This document shows positions 7,286 to 16,739 of a DNA stretch of 64,000 bases, piece after piece (positions within the stretch are counted from its first letter, which is position 1; each line of letters starts with the position of its first letter). The notes under the pieces are model-generated. The model had not been told where the DNA came from and did not search any database. It was given only the letters and a program-made list of their open reading frames with translations. This DNA comes from Pseudomonadota bacterium (lineage in GTDB: Bacteria > Pseudomonadota > Alphaproteobacteria > Caulobacterales > Caulobacteraceae): contig JAEZEZ010000035.1 in NCBI GenBank assembly GCA_023432855.1, positions 1-64,000 on the forward strand. The letters run 5' to 3'. Position numbers and translations under genes: made by a program.

Positions 7286-9721
7286 ATGCTGCCGATCCAC
7301 GCTGTTCTCGAACCCCTGATGGCCGCCCTGGACGCCGGGAACACCGCCGTGCTGGCCGCTCCGCCCGGGGCGGGCAAGACGACGGTGACGCCGCTGGCCA
7401 TGCTGGATCAGCCGTGGCTGGCGGGGGGGCGCATCCTTGTGCTGGAGCCGCGCAGATTGGCCGCGCGGGCGGCGGCCGAACGGATGGCGGCGATGCTGGG
7501 CGAGCAGCCGGGCGGTCGCGTCGGCTATCGCACCCGCCTTCAAAGCCGCATCGGTCCGACGACGCGGATCGAGGTGATCACCGAGGGCGTCTTCACGCGC
7601 ATGATCCTGGACGACCCGGTGCTGGACGGCGTCGGGGCGGTCCTGTTCGACGAATTCCACGAGCGCAGCCTGGACGCCGATCTGGGCCTGGCCCTGGCGC
7701 GCGAGGCGCAGACGGCCTTGCGTGAGGACCTGCGGATACTCGTCATGTCGGCGACGCTTGACGTGGTCGGCGTGTCGCGCCTGCTGGATGGCGCGCCGGT
7801 GATCGAATCCGAGGGCCGCGCCTATCCGGTCGAGACCCGCTACCTGGGGCGCGATCCCGCCGAACGGTTCGAGCCGGCGATGGCGCGCGCCTGCCTTGCG
7901 GCCCTGGGCGAGGAGACTGGATCTGTCCTGGCCTTCCTGCCGGGGCAGGGGGAAATCCACCGCGTCGCCCGCCTGGTCGCCGAACGCCTGCGATTGCCGA
8001 ACGTCGATGTCGTGCCGCTGCACGGCGGTCTGGACCGCGCCGAACAGGACCGTGCGATCGCGCCCGCCGCGCCCGGGCGTCGCAAGCTGGTGCTGGCGAC
8101 CTCGGTGGCGGAAACCAGCCTGACGATTGAGGGCGTGCGCGTGGTGGTCGACGGAGGTCTTTCGCGCGTGCCGCGCTTCGAGCCGTCCAGCGGCTTGACG
8201 CGCCTGGCGACAGTCAGGGTCAGTCGGTCGTCGGCCGAGCAGCGGCGGGGCCGGGCCGGGCGAACCGAGCCCGGTGTCTGCTACCGGCTGTGGGACGAGG
8301 CCCAGACGCGCGGTCTGGTCCCCCACCAGCGGCCAGAGATTCAGGAGGCGGACCTGACCGGCCTCGCGCTCGATCTCGCGCGGTGGGGCGCACGCTCCAC
8401 CGACGGTCTGGCCCTGCTCGACCCGCCTCCGGCCGGCGCAATGGCCGAGGCGCGCAAGGTGTTGACGCGGCTGGGGGCGCTGGATGCGTCCGGCGCGCTG
8501 ACCGCGCACGGCCGCCGGTTGACGCGCATCCCGCTGTCGCCGCGTCTGGCGCACATGATGGCGGTGGCGTCGGACGCCGGCGACGCCCTGACCGGGGCGC
8601 GGATCGCTGCGGTCCTCAGCGAGCCGGGCCTGGGCGGCGCCAGCGCCGATCTGGGCGACCGGCTGGCGGGGCTGGACCGGGATCGATCGGGTCGGGCGCG
8701 TGATGCGATGAAGCTGGCCGACAGGTGGGCGCGGGCGGCGGGCGGCGGGTCGGGCGGCGCTGTCGAGCCGGGCCTGCTTCTGGCCGAAGCCTTTCCCGAA
8801 CGGATCGCCCGCCTGCGCGGCAAGCCGGGCGAAATGCTTCTGGCCAGCGGACGCGGCGCGGCGCTGGAGCCGACCGACGCCCTGGCGCGCGAGGCCTGGC
8901 TGGCGGTCGGGGAACTGGGCGGCGGCGACGCGCGTGATCGCGTGCGGCTGGCTGCGGCCCTGGATGTCATAACGGTCGAACGCGATCTCGCGCATCTGAT
9001 AGAAAGCGAGGACCGCCTGGTCCGCGAGCCGTCCGGCCGCCCGGTCATCCGACGCATCCGTCGTCTGGGCGCCATCGTGCTGGATGAACGAACCGTCGGC
9101 GCGCCGGACGCGGCGCAGATGCTGGCCGCGCTGAAGGCCGAGGTCGAGGCCGACGGTCTGTCGGCCCTTCGGTGGGGCGAGGCGGCGTCCTCGCTTCGCG
9201 CGCGGCTGGGCTTCCTGCACAGCATCGATCCGACGTGGCCGGACGTGTCTGACGCGGCCCTGCTGGCCGCACGCGCCGAATGGCTTTGGCCGCTGCTGGA
9301 GGGCGCCCGAGGCTTGGAGGCGATACCGGACGCACGGTTGGCTGATGGGCTTCGCGGCCTGATCCCATGGGACCTGCAGCGCAGCCTTGACGTCCTGGCG
9401 CCCGCCCGGCTGACGACCCCCCTGGGCTCGGCTGCGATCGACTACGCCGCCGAAGGCGGGCCGAGGGTCGACATTCGGGTGCAGGAGTTGTTCGGCGTAA
9501 CCCGGCACCCCTGCGTCGGGGGCGGACGCACGCCGCTGACGCTCGCATTGCTGTCTCCGGCGCGGCGGCCTGTTCAGGTGACCAAGGACCTGCCGGGCTT
9601 CTGGGCCGGGTCGTGGGCGGCGGTGCGCGCCGAGATGCGTGGACGCTATCCCCGGCATCCTTGGCCCGAGAACCCGGCCGAGGCCCAGGCCACGACCCGC
9701 GCCAAGCCGCGCGGGACCTGA
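7286..9721 (+). CDS. hrpB: ATP-dependent RNA helicase HrpB
   Basis: The 811-aa DExH-box protein matches HrpB in length and order. Walker A PPGAGKTT is at residues 26-33, the variant Walker B DEFH is in LFDEFHERS near residue 115, motif III MSATLD near 150, and motif VI QRRGRAGRTEPG near 320. These are followed by the HA2 helical domain and the C-terminal HrpB domain. Its cellular role is poorly defined; RNA-dependent ATPase activity is inferred from the family. I use the ATG at 7286 because HrpB proteins start with a LPI-like N-terminus; an ATG at 7220 would add 22 unconserved residues. Confidence 0.92.
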   Translation: MLPIHAVLEPLMAALDAGNTAVLAAPPGAGKTTVTPLAMLDQPWLAGGRILVLEPRRLAARAAAERMAAMLGEQPGGRVGYRTRLQSRIGPTTRIEVITEGVFTRMILDDPVLDGVGAVLFDEFHERSLDADLGLALAREAQTALREDLRILVMSATLDVVGVSRLLDGAPVIESEGRAYPVETRYLGRDPAERFEPAMARACLAALGEETGSVLAFLPGQGEIHRVARLVAERLRLPNVDVVPLHGGLDRAEQDRAIAPAAPGRRKLVLATSVAETSLTIEGVRVVVDGGLSRVPRFEPSSGLTRLATVRVSRSSAEQRRGRAGRTEPGVCYRLWDEAQTRGLVPHQRPEIQEADLTGLALDLARWGARSTDGLALLDPPPAGAMAEARKVLTRLGALDASGALTAHGRRLTRIPLSPRLAHMMAVASDAGDALTGARIAAVLSEPGLGGASADLGDRLAGLDRDRSGRARDAMKLADRWARAAGGGSGGAVEPGLLLAEAFPERIARLRGKPGEMLLASGRGAALEPTDALAREAWLAVGELGGGDARDRVRLAAALDVITVERDLAHLIESEDRLVREPSGRPVIRRIRRLGAIVLDERTVGAPDAAQMLAALKAEVEADGLSALRWGEAASSLRARLGFLHSIDPTWPDVSDAALLAARAEWLWPLLEGARGLEAIPDARLADGLRGLIPWDLQRSLDVLAPARLTTPLGSAAIDYAAEGGPRVDIRVQELFGVTRHPCVGGGRTPLTLALLSPARRPVQVTKDLPGFWAGSWAAVRAEMRGRYPRHPWPENPAEAQATTRAKPRGT

Positions 9722-9781
9722 TCGACGCTTGACGACGCGCCCGCCCGTCGCGCATCGCTGAGGCGCAAGAGGGAATGAGCA

Positions 9782-11062
9782 ATGGGCGACGCGGTTCTGC
9801 CGAAAAACTCAACGGGCCGCGTGCTGTTCGCCAGCCTGGTCGGCACCACGATCGAGTTCTTCGACTTCTACATCTATGCGACGGCGGCGGTGTTGGTGTT
9901 CCCGACGCTGTTCTTCCCGGGCGGAGATCCGACCACGGCCCTGCTGTCGTCGTTTGCGACCTTCTCGATCGCCTTCTTTGCGCGGCCCATCGGCGCGGTC
10001 GTCTTCGGCCATTTCGGCGACAGGGTCGGGCGCAAGGCCACCCTGGTCGCAGCCCTGATGACCATGGGCCTGTCGACCGTGGCCATCGGTCTTTTGCCCA
10101 CCCACGACCAGGCCGGGGTTCTGGCGCCGCTGTTGCTGGCGCTGTGCCGTTTCGGTCAGGGGCTGGGTCTGGGCGGCGAGTGGGGCGGCGCCGTGCTGCT
10201 GGCCACCGAGAATGCGCCGCCGGGCAAGAAGGCCTGGTTCGGGATGTTCCCCCAGCTGGGCGCGCCCATCGGCTTCATCCTGTCAACCGCAGCCTTCATT
10301 CTGCTGACTGGCACGATGGACGACGCGCAGTTCCTGGCGTGGGGATGGCGCATACCGTTCGTGGCCAGCGCGATCCTGGTGCTGGTCGGCCTGTGGGTGC
10401 GGCTGCGCATCACTGAAACGCCGGAGTTCCGACAGGCGGTCGAGCGGCACGAGCGGGTGCGCGCCCCGGTCGTCACCCTGTTCGCCAAGCACAAGGCCGC
10501 GCTGGCGCTGGCTGCACTCGGGGCGACGACGACCTTTGTGTTGTTCTACCTGATGACGGTGTTCGCCCTGGGCTGGGCGACGGCGGGCATGGGTCTGGCG
10601 CGCGCCGACGTCCTGCCGATCCAGCTGATCGGCGTGCTGTTCTTCGCCGCCTTCATCCCGGTCACGGCCCTGGCGGCGGACCGGTTCGGACAGGTCCGCG
10701 TGCTGATCGTCGCCTCGGTGCTGATCGGTCTGTTCGGCCTGTTGTTCGCGCCCCTGTTCGGGGCCGGGCTCAGCGGCCTGCTGATCTTTTTCGCCCTGGG
10801 TTTCGGCCTGATGGGCTGCACCTATGGTCCGCTGGGCGCGGCCATGGCGCGGCCGTTCCCGACTGCGGTTCGCTACACCGGCGCATCGATGGCGTTCAAT
10901 CTGGCCGGTATTCTTGGAGCCTCGATTGCGCCCTATATCGCCATCCGTCTGGCTGCGGCCTTCGGCCCTGCGGCCGTCGGCGCCTATCTGGCTGCAGCGG
11001 CGCTGATCACTGTCCTGGCTCTGTGGGGCATGGGACGGATCAGCCCCGAGACCGCCGACTAG
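9782..11062 (+). CDS. MFS transporter, metabolite:H+ symporter (MHS) family
   Basis: The protein is 426 aa with 12 predicted membrane helices. The first helix FASLVGTTIEFFDFYIYATAAVLVFPTLFF and the loop GHFGDRVGRK (MFS motif A) are characteristic of the MHS group (ProP, ShiA, KgtP). CRFGQGLGLGGEWGGAVLLATE is the conserved MHS helix 4. Substrate is probably a small carboxylate, osmolyte or shikimate-like compound, but cannot be told. GAGGG lies upstream of the ATG. The gene ends tail-to-tail with the methyltransferase on the other strand, overlapping 4 bases, with no terminator between. Confidence 0.88.
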   Translation: MGDAVLPKNSTGRVLFASLVGTTIEFFDFYIYATAAVLVFPTLFFPGGDPTTALLSSFATFSIAFFARPIGAVVFGHFGDRVGRKATLVAALMTMGLSTVAIGLLPTHDQAGVLAPLLLALCRFGQGLGLGGEWGGAVLLATENAPPGKKAWFGMFPQLGAPIGFILSTAAFILLTGTMDDAQFLAWGWRIPFVASAILVLVGLWVRLRITETPEFRQAVERHERVRAPVVTLFAKHKAALALAALGATTTFVLFYLMTVFALGWATAGMGLARADVLPIQLIGVLFFAAFIPVTALAADRFGQVRVLIVASVLIGLFGLLFAPLFGAGLSGLLIFFALGFGLMGCTYGPLGAAMARPFPTAVRYTGASMAFNLAGILGASIAPYIAIRLAAAFGPAAVGAYLAAAALITVLALWGMGRISPETAD

Positions 11063-11868
11063 ACGTCGTCGGTGGCCGCATAGACCATGATGCCGGTGGC
11101 GATGGCCAGGTTCAGGCTGTCGGCCCGGCCGCGCATCGGGATCTTGACGTTGACGTCGCAGGCGGCGGCCAGCTGATCGGTCAGCCCCGCCTGTTCGTTG
11201 CCCATCAGGATCAAGGCGGGCCTGTGCATCACGGCCGAGCGGTGGCTGACTGTGGCGTCCAGGCGGGTGCCGACGACGCTGCCGGGCCAGGCCTGACGCC
11301 AAGCCACAAAAGCCTCCGGCGTCGTCTTGGTGATCGAGACGGCGAAGACCGATCCCATGGTCGCGCGCACGGCCTCGACCGAATAGGGGTCCACGCAGTC
11401 GCCGATCAGGATGACCCCGCCGCACCCCGCCGCGTCCGCCGTGCGGATGATGGTGCCCAGATTGCCGGGATCGCGCACCTGCTCCAGCGCGACCCAGCAC
11501 GGGGCGGACGCCGGGTCCAGGCTGTCCAGCGGCGCATAAGCCTGTTCGAACACGCCCAGCACCGTCTGCGGATTGTCGCGGCGGCTGATCTTTTCCAGGA
11601 TGGCGTGGGTGACGATGATGATGTCGCCGCCGGCCTTGCGCGTTTCCGACTTGGCGCGGTCCAGCAGCGGGTGGGGGCGGGCGTCCTCGCCCACCAGCAG
11701 CATCCTGGGCGCGCGGCCCTGATCCAGCGCCTCGCCAATGAACTTCAGACCTTCGGCCAGGAAGGTCCCGGTCAGGTCGCGTTCCTTGCGCATGTGCAGG
11801 GCGCGGACGGACTTGATGGTGTCGTTCGTCAGCGATGTGATGACGCGGTATTCGTCGCGGGCGCTCAT
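11059..11868 (-). CDS. SpoU/TrmH-family RNA 2'-O-methyltransferase
   Basis: This 269-aa protein has an N-terminal substrate-binding domain (TFLAEGLKFIGEAL) and a C-terminal SPOUT knot fold. The three SpoU motifs are clear: motif 1 VRDPGNLGTIIRTADAAG, motif 2 LILMGNEQAGL, motif 3 IPMRGRADSLNLAIATGIMVY. It transfers methyl from S-adenosylmethionine to a ribose 2'-OH in rRNA or tRNA; the target base is not predictable. The ATG at 11868 overlaps the stop of the upstream methyltransferase (ATGA), so two RNA-modification genes appear coupled. Confidence 0.9.
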   Translation of the reverse strand: MSARDEYRVITSLTNDTIKSVRALHMRKERDLTGTFLAEGLKFIGEALDQGRAPRMLLVGEDARPHPLLDRAKSETRKAGGDIIIVTHAILEKISRRDNPQTVLGVFEQAYAPLDSLDPASAPCWVALEQVRDPGNLGTIIRTADAAGCGGVILIGDCVDPYSVEAVRATMGSVFAVSITKTTPEAFVAWRQAWPGSVVGTRLDATVSHRSAVMHRPALILMGNEQAGLTDQLAAACDVNVKIPMRGRADSLNLAIATGIMVYAATDDV

Positions 11869-12776
11869 TGGCTCCACCGCGCAAAGAAGGACAGGCCGAT
11901 GGCGCGCGCATTCGGGCCGTCCTCAGACAGGGCAAGTTCGCCCCAGTCGATTCGCCCGCCGCGATCCTGCGTCGCCTCGGCCATCAGGTGCGCCAACGAC
12001 AGGCCCGACACGCGCGCCGCATAGGCGTTCAGCAACAGGAAGTCGGCGTCGTCGGACAACAGGGCGGCGCAGTCTTTCAGCAGGGCAGGCATGTCCTCGA
12101 ACAGGCGCCAGACCTCGCCCGTCGGGCCGCGACCGTATTTCGGCGGATCAAGGATGATGCCGTCGTATTTGGAGCCGCGACGCACCTCGCGTGCCACATA
12201 TTTACGGGCGTCCTCAACGATCCAGCGGATCGGGTGCTGGGCCAGGCCGGACTGTTCGGCGTTCTCGCGGGCGTAGTTGACCGACTTCTTGGAGGCGTCG
12301 ACGTGCGTGACCTCGGCGCCCGCCGCCGCTGCGGCCAGACTGGCCACGCCGGTATAGCCGAACAGGTTCAAGATTCTGGGCGCGCGGCCCGCCGACTGCG
12401 CGAAGCTGCGCACGCGTGCATCCAGCCATTCCCAGTTGGCCGCCTGCTCGGGGAAGAAGGCCAGGTGGCGGAAGGGGGTGAAGCGGCCCGTGAACTTCAC
12501 ATCGCGCCATTTCAGCGGAAAGGCGTCGACGGGACCGTGCTTGTCGAACTTCCAGCGGCCGGAATCCTCTTCCTCCTGCTGCGGATCGAACAGGGCGGTG
12601 GCGGCGTCGAAGGCGGCGGGATCGCGCGGCGACCAGAAGCACTGCGGCTCGGGCCGGACGACCGTGTAGCGGCCATAGCGTTCCAGCTTCTTGCCGTCGC
12701 CGCTGTCCAGCAGGGCATAGTCCGACCAGCCGCGGGTCACGAGCGTTTCGGGGGTCTTGGAGAAAACGGGCGCCAT
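11865..12776 (-). CDS. Class I SAM-dependent methyltransferase, RlmI-like
   Basis: The 303-aa protein has a Rossmann methyltransferase core. Motif I is LNLFGYTGVASLAAAAAGAEVTHVD near residues 137-160, with SKKSVNYARENAEQSGL after it, and motif IV DPPKYGRG near residue 210. That combination is seen in the RlmI/RlmK group of 23S rRNA cytosine methyltransferases. The N-terminal PUA domain of RlmI is absent or much shortened, so the target is uncertain. The gene starts at an ATG and overlaps the downstream SpoU methyltransferase by 4 bases. Confidence 0.85.
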   Translation of the reverse strand: MAPVFSKTPETLVTRGWSDYALLDSGDGKKLERYGRYTVVRPEPQCFWSPRDPAAFDAATALFDPQQEEEDSGRWKFDKHGPVDAFPLKWRDVKFTGRFTPFRHLAFFPEQAANWEWLDARVRSFAQSAGRAPRILNLFGYTGVASLAAAAAGAEVTHVDASKKSVNYARENAEQSGLAQHPIRWIVEDARKYVAREVRRGSKYDGIILDPPKYGRGPTGEVWRLFEDMPALLKDCAALLSDDADFLLLNAYAARVSGLSLAHLMAEATQDRGGRIDWGELALSEDGPNARAIGLSFFARWSQ

Positions 12777-12794
12777 CGTCGGGCTGATAGGCGC

Positions 12795-14207
12795 TCAGGC
12801 GGCCTCGCGTCCAGACTCTCCCGTCGACGCGCCGTGTCGGAACGGCGTTGCGGTTGGGCCGTCGGCCGCATCATGGGGCGTCTTGTTCCAGACGTAGGGC
12901 TCCAGAACCAGCCGCCAGAGCGCGTGGACAAACGCCAGACTGAGCAGCGACCAATAGGCTGGCGCCGCCAGCATGTCGCCGATGCGGTAGTCCAGCCCGG
13001 CACGCTTCGCTCCGATGGCGCAGGTGGTCCATGAGGCCACCACCCCCATCGCCAGAACCGCCAACGAGCCCAGCGGCGCCTCGGGCCGCACCCCCGCGCT
13101 CAGGCCGATCAGGATGGCTGACGCCAGCCACGCCAGCGTCGGGGCGTGGGCCGCGGCCGATACGATCCCGGCGCCCAGGGTCATGACCAGCGACAGCAGT
13201 CCGCGTGCGCCCAGCCGGGCAGGGCGGCGCGTGTGCACGCCCCAGGTCTGCATATAGCCCTTGATCCAGCGGGTTCGCTGCGGGAGCCAGCGATCAAACT
13301 CTCCGGGCGGCGTCTCGATGGTGCGTGAGCCGATGACGCCCAGCCGCCAGCCCAGCGACCACAGGCGAAAGCCTAGGTCGGCGTCCTCGGTGACATTGTA
13401 GGCGTCCCAGCCGCCGGCCTCGCGCAGGGCGGTCATGCGGATGTGATTGCTGGTGCCGCCCAGCGGAAACGGCAGGCCCAGCCGCGCCATCCCCGGAAGC
13501 ACGACCTCGAACAGGGCGGCGTATTCAAACGCGAACTGTCGATCCAGAAAGGGGGTGCGGCTGTGGGCGGGCGGCCGGATGCGCAAGGGGGCCTGCAGGC
13601 AGCCCAGCTGCGGCTCGGCGACAAAGCGCGCGGCGGCGGCCTTCAACTGGCGCGGCGAGGGCCGGTCCTCGGCGTCATAGATGGTCAGGAGGTCGCCCGT
13701 CGCGAACGACAGCGCATGGTTCAGCGCGCGGGGCTTGGTCAGCGGATAGCCAGGCGGGGCAACGATGATTTTCAGCCAGTCGGGGCGCGGGGTGTTCTGT
13801 GCCGCCGCCAGCGTCGCATGGTCGTGCGCCTCGAGCACCAGAAAGCCTTCCAGCCGATCGGCGGGATAGTCCAGTTGCGCCAGGTTCCGGATCAGGGTCG
13901 GCGTCACGGCCGGCTCGTCATGCAGCGCCGCCAGAATGGTGTAGCGCGGCCACTCGAACGGTCTGAGCGGCAGCGGGGCAGGGCGCAGGCTGGCCACCGC
14001 CAGGGTCGCGCGCCAGAGCGCCGCAATCACGAACCCGATCTGCACGATCAGGATCAGCGCGCCGATCGTCTGTCGCGGCTGCGAAAACAGGGCGGCGGCC
14101 AGGGTTGCGATCACAAGCGCGCAGCCCGCCATCTGGCCTGGCGTCGGCGTCCGCCGGGCGGCGCCGGACGGGCCTTTGTCGTCGCGTTTCGAGTTTGTCC
14201 CCGCCAT
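12795..14207 (-). CDS. Membrane-bound family 2 glycosyltransferase
   Basis: The protein is 470 aa. Two N-terminal hydrophobic segments are followed by a GT-A domain with KPRALNHAL, the DxD-type YDAED, TEDADLG and the processive-type QRTRW motif. Three or four C-terminal membrane helices follow. The arrangement matches cellulose-synthase-like (BcsA-type without PilZ) enzymes that build a polysaccharide from a nucleotide sugar at the inner membrane. No partner polymer genes lie next to it, so the product is unknown. The ATG at 14207 was preferred to a TTG 60 bases upstream. It diverges from the TetR gene. Confidence 0.85.
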   Translation of the reverse strand: MAGTNSKRDDKGPSGAARRTPTPGQMAGCALVIATLAAALFSQPRQTIGALILIVQIGFVIAALWRATLAVASLRPAPLPLRPFEWPRYTILAALHDEPAVTPTLIRNLAQLDYPADRLEGFLVLEAHDHATLAAAQNTPRPDWLKIIVAPPGYPLTKPRALNHALSFATGDLLTIYDAEDRPSPRQLKAAAARFVAEPQLGCLQAPLRIRPPAHSRTPFLDRQFAFEYAALFEVVLPGMARLGLPFPLGGTSNHIRMTALREAGGWDAYNVTEDADLGFRLWSLGWRLGVIGSRTIETPPGEFDRWLPQRTRWIKGYMQTWGVHTRRPARLGARGLLSLVMTLGAGIVSAAAHAPTLAWLASAILIGLSAGVRPEAPLGSLAVLAMGVVASWTTCAIGAKRAGLDYRIGDMLAAPAYWSLLSLAFVHALWRLVLEPYVWNKTPHDAADGPTATPFRHGASTGESGREAA

Positions 14208-14326
14208 CACGCCCGCTGCCCCTGGACACAATCCGTGATGGTTATGCCGCGCAACTGCGTTCGGCAAGCGGTTGGCGCCGCTGGCGGATTGCCGCTATTC
14301 AGGCGCGAACCCGCCGGAGTCGCCGC

Positions 14327-14956
14327 TTGCCCGCTGTTTCGCCATCGTCGCGTTCGAACCGCAAAGCCAAGGGCGAGGGCCATTCGCGGCGTGGAGAAAT
14401 CCTGTCGGCCGCCGAACGCATCTTTGTCGAGCATGGCTACGAAGGCGCCACCATTCGCAAGATCGCCGATGAGGTCGGCCTGTCGTCGACGGCGCTCTAT
14501 ATGCATTTCGCCGACAAGGGCGAGATCCTGCAGGAGATCTGCCGTGACGCCTTCGCGCGCCTGATCGCGGCCACCCAGGCGCTGGCGGTCCAGGATGCGC
14601 CGCCCGAGGTGCGTCTGCGCCAGATGATGGACGCCTATGTCGAGTTCGGCTTCGCCCAGCCCAACGCCTATCGGCTCGTCTATCTGACCCGGCCTATGGA
14701 GGCGCGCGATGGGGCGCAGACCATGGCGCGCGAGCTTGGCTATGACCTGTTTGCCAAGCTGGAAAGCACTGTGGGCGAGGCCGTGTCGGCAGGCCGCATG
14801 ACCGGCGACCCGTCCACCATCGCCCAGGCCATGTGGGCCACGTCGCACGGCGTCGTTTCCCTGATGATCACCAAACCCTATTTCGCCTGGTCGGACCGCG
14901 CGGCCCTGGTGAAGACCACGCTCGACGCGCTGTTCGCCGGGCTGCTGAAGCCGTGA
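14327..14956 (+). CDS. TetR-family transcriptional regulator (TTG start)
   Basis: The 209-aa protein has an N-terminal TetR helix-turn-helix (RGEILSAAERIFVEHGYEGATIRKIADEVGLSSTALYMHFADKGEIL, about residues 22-70) and a C-terminal ligand-binding domain. There is no ATG near the conserved start. The TTG at 14327 has GGAG 8 bases upstream and gives the expected N-terminus; a far-upstream ATG at 14105 would run through the divergent glycosyltransferase. The stop overlaps the next gene's GTG (GTGA), so the regulator is the first gene of an ABC-uptake operon and probably controls it. Confidence 0.88.
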   Translation: MPAVSPSSRSNRKAKGEGHSRRGEILSAAERIFVEHGYEGATIRKIADEVGLSSTALYMHFADKGEILQEICRDAFARLIAATQALAVQDAPPEVRLRQMMDAYVEFGFAQPNAYRLVYLTRPMEARDGAQTMARELGYDLFAKLESTVGEAVSAGRMTGDPSTIAQAMWATSHGVVSLMITKPYFAWSDRAALVKTTLDALFAGLLKP

Positions 14957-15753
14957 GGCGGGCCGCCGCCGGCGCGGTCCTGGCCCTGTTCACGCTGGTC
15001 GGCCAGGCGGAGGCCGCCACCCTGCGCATCATGGCCCTGGATCAGTGCGCGGATCAGTATGTGCTGGCCCTGGCGCCGGACGCTGAACTCGCCCTGTCGC
15101 CCCGCGCCGACGATCCCGATTCCTGGATGCGCGCCCAAGCCGCCGGCCGTCGCCAGATCCGACCGACGCTGGAGGCTGCGATCGCCTTCCGGCCCGACAT
15201 CGTCGTCCGCTATTGGGGCGGAGAGCCCCGCCTGCTTGCCGCTCTGGAGCAGCGGGGCGTGAAGGTGGTCACGATCAATGACGCCGTCGATCTGGAGGGC
15301 GTGCGCGACAATGTCCGTTCCACCGCCGCCGCCCTGGGCCAGACGCAGCGCGGCGAGCACCTGCTGCGCCACATGGATCAGACCCTCGGCGCCCAACCGC
15401 GACCGAAAGATTCGCGCGCGTCGGGCGCTGTCTATCTGACTGCGGGCGGCTTCACGGCGGGGTCGGGCACGTTGGTGGACGCGATGATGCGCGCTGCGGG
15501 CCTCAGCAACCTGACCACGGCCCCTGGATTCGGCTCCCTGAGCGTGGAGCGGATCGCGATCCATCCGCCCATGCGTTTCGTCCTGGGCTTCTTCGATCAG
15601 GTCCGGTCGGACTGGCGCGGCGCCGGTCGCCATCCCGTCGTTCGCCGCGCGGCTCAGGGGCGGACCGCCGCTCGACTGCCCGGCGCTGTTCTGACCTGTC
15701 CGGCGTGGTTCGCCGCCGACGGGGTGGCCATCATGGCGAGGGGCGGCCAGTGA
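14953..15753 (+). CDS. ABC transporter substrate-binding protein, cobalamin/metal-chelate type
   Basis: This 266-aa periplasmic protein has a signal peptide (RRAAAGAVLALFTLVGQAEA, cleavage near residue 22). The mature part begins LRIMALDQCADQYVLAL and contains RPDIVVRYWGGEP and LSNLTTAPGFGSLSVERI, the pattern of the BtuF/FecB fold (periplasmic-binding domain type 2). It should deliver a corrinoid, heme or ferric siderophore to the permease downstream. It starts at GTG within a GTGA overlap with the TetR gene. No outer-membrane TonB receptor lies adjacent, so the substrate is not identified. Confidence 0.85.
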   Translation: MRRAAAGAVLALFTLVGQAEAATLRIMALDQCADQYVLALAPDAELALSPRADDPDSWMRAQAAGRRQIRPTLEAAIAFRPDIVVRYWGGEPRLLAALEQRGVKVVTINDAVDLEGVRDNVRSTAAALGQTQRGEHLLRHMDQTLGAQPRPKDSRASGAVYLTAGGFTAGSGTLVDAMMRAAGLSNLTTAPGFGSLSVERIAIHPPMRFVLGFFDQVRSDWRGAGRHPVVRRAAQGRTAARLPGAVLTCPAWFAADGVAIMARGGQ

Positions 15754-16739
15754 CGCGCACGGTGAGACTGTGTCTGCTGCTGGGGCTGGCGGTGATCGCC
15801 GCCCTGGCGCTGGCGGTGATGATCGGCGAGTCCGCCTTTGACGGCGCCCAGTATGCGGCGGCGTTCAGCGACCCCGCGTCGGGGCCGGGCGAGGTGTTGT
15901 GGCAGGTGCGCGCCCCGCGCGCCGTATGCGCCTTGGTGGTCGGGGCCGCGCTGGGTCTGGCCGGGGCGGTGATGCAGGGCCTGCTGCGCAATCCGCTGGC
16001 GGACCCAGGCGTCCTCGGCGTGTCTGCAACGGCGGCGTTCGGCGCGGCGTTGGCCATCGTGCTGGGCGGGGCGGGCACGCCCGGCCTGGTCGAGGCGGCC
16101 GCCCTGGCGGGGGCGGCAGGCGCGGGTCTGCTGTTGATCGTCGCGTCCAGCCTCGTGCGGGCGCCTGAGGCGCTGATCCTGTTCGGCGTCGCCCTGTCCA
16201 GCTTCGCCGGCGCGGCGACGGCCCTGATCTTCAACCTGTCGCCGTCGCCCATCGCCCAGGCCGAAGTCATGTCCTGGCTGCTGGGATCGGTCCAGAACCG
16301 CAGCTGGATCGACGTGGCCTGGGTCACGCCTGCGGTGGCGATTTCCGCCCTGTTCGCCGGTCTGTCGGCGCCAGGCCTGCGCATGCTGACCCTGGGCGAT
16401 GAAGGCGCAGCCGCCTCGGGCCTGCGGATGGGCCGGATGCGGGCCTTCGCCCTGATCGCGGCGGCGGTCGCGACGGGCGCAGCGGTAGCAGTGGCGGGGG
16501 TGATCGGCTTCGTCGGCCTGGCCGCGCCGCATCTCGTGCGGGCGGCGGTGCGTGGAGACGCCGGACGCATATTGGCGCCTTCAGCCCTGGCCGGCGGACT
16601 CATGCTGGTTTTGGCCGATCTGCTGGCGCGGGTGACCCCGACTGATCAGGAGCTGAAGCTGGGCGTCTTCACCGCCCTGATCGGCGCGCCCCTGTTCGCC
16701 CTTATCGCCTGGCGCGCGGCGCGGGAGTGGCGGCTGTGA
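15750..16739 (+). CDS. FecCD/BtuC-family ABC permease
   Basis: The 329-aa inner-membrane protein has about 10 hydrophobic helices. The family motifs are present: RAPRAVCALVVGAALGLAGAVMQGLLRNPLADPGVLGVS in the first third and VIGFVGLAAPHLVR, the coupling region to the ATPase, near residue 255. It translocates the chelate across the inner membrane. The GTG start at 15750 overlaps the stop of the binding-protein gene (GTGA). The short hydrophilic extension before this GTG belongs to the other frame. Confidence 0.9.
   Translation: MTRTVRLCLLLGLAVIAALALAVMIGESAFDGAQYAAAFSDPASGPGEVLWQVRAPRAVCALVVGAALGLAGAVMQGLLRNPLADPGVLGVSATAAFGAALAIVLGGAGTPGLVEAAALAGAAGAGLLLIVASSLVRAPEALILFGVALSSFAGAATALIFNLSPSPIAQAEVMSWLLGSVQNRSWIDVAWVTPAVAISALFAGLSAPGLRMLTLGDEGAAASGLRMGRMRAFALIAAAVATGAAVAVAGVIGFVGLAAPHLVRAAVRGDAGRILAPSALAGGLMLVLADLLARVTPTDQELKLGVFTALIGAPLFALIAWRAAREWRL

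Noticed and set aside
7238..9658. 806-aa minus-strand frame opposite hrpB
   Set aside because: hrpB carries all helicase motifs on the plus strand; the antisense frame is a GC-rich shadow rich in Arg, Gln and Gly.
14105..14326. Upstream extension of the TetR gene to an ATG at 14105
   Set aside because: The extension overlaps the divergent glycosyltransferase and has no TetR similarity; the TTG at 14327 has a proper ribosome-binding site.
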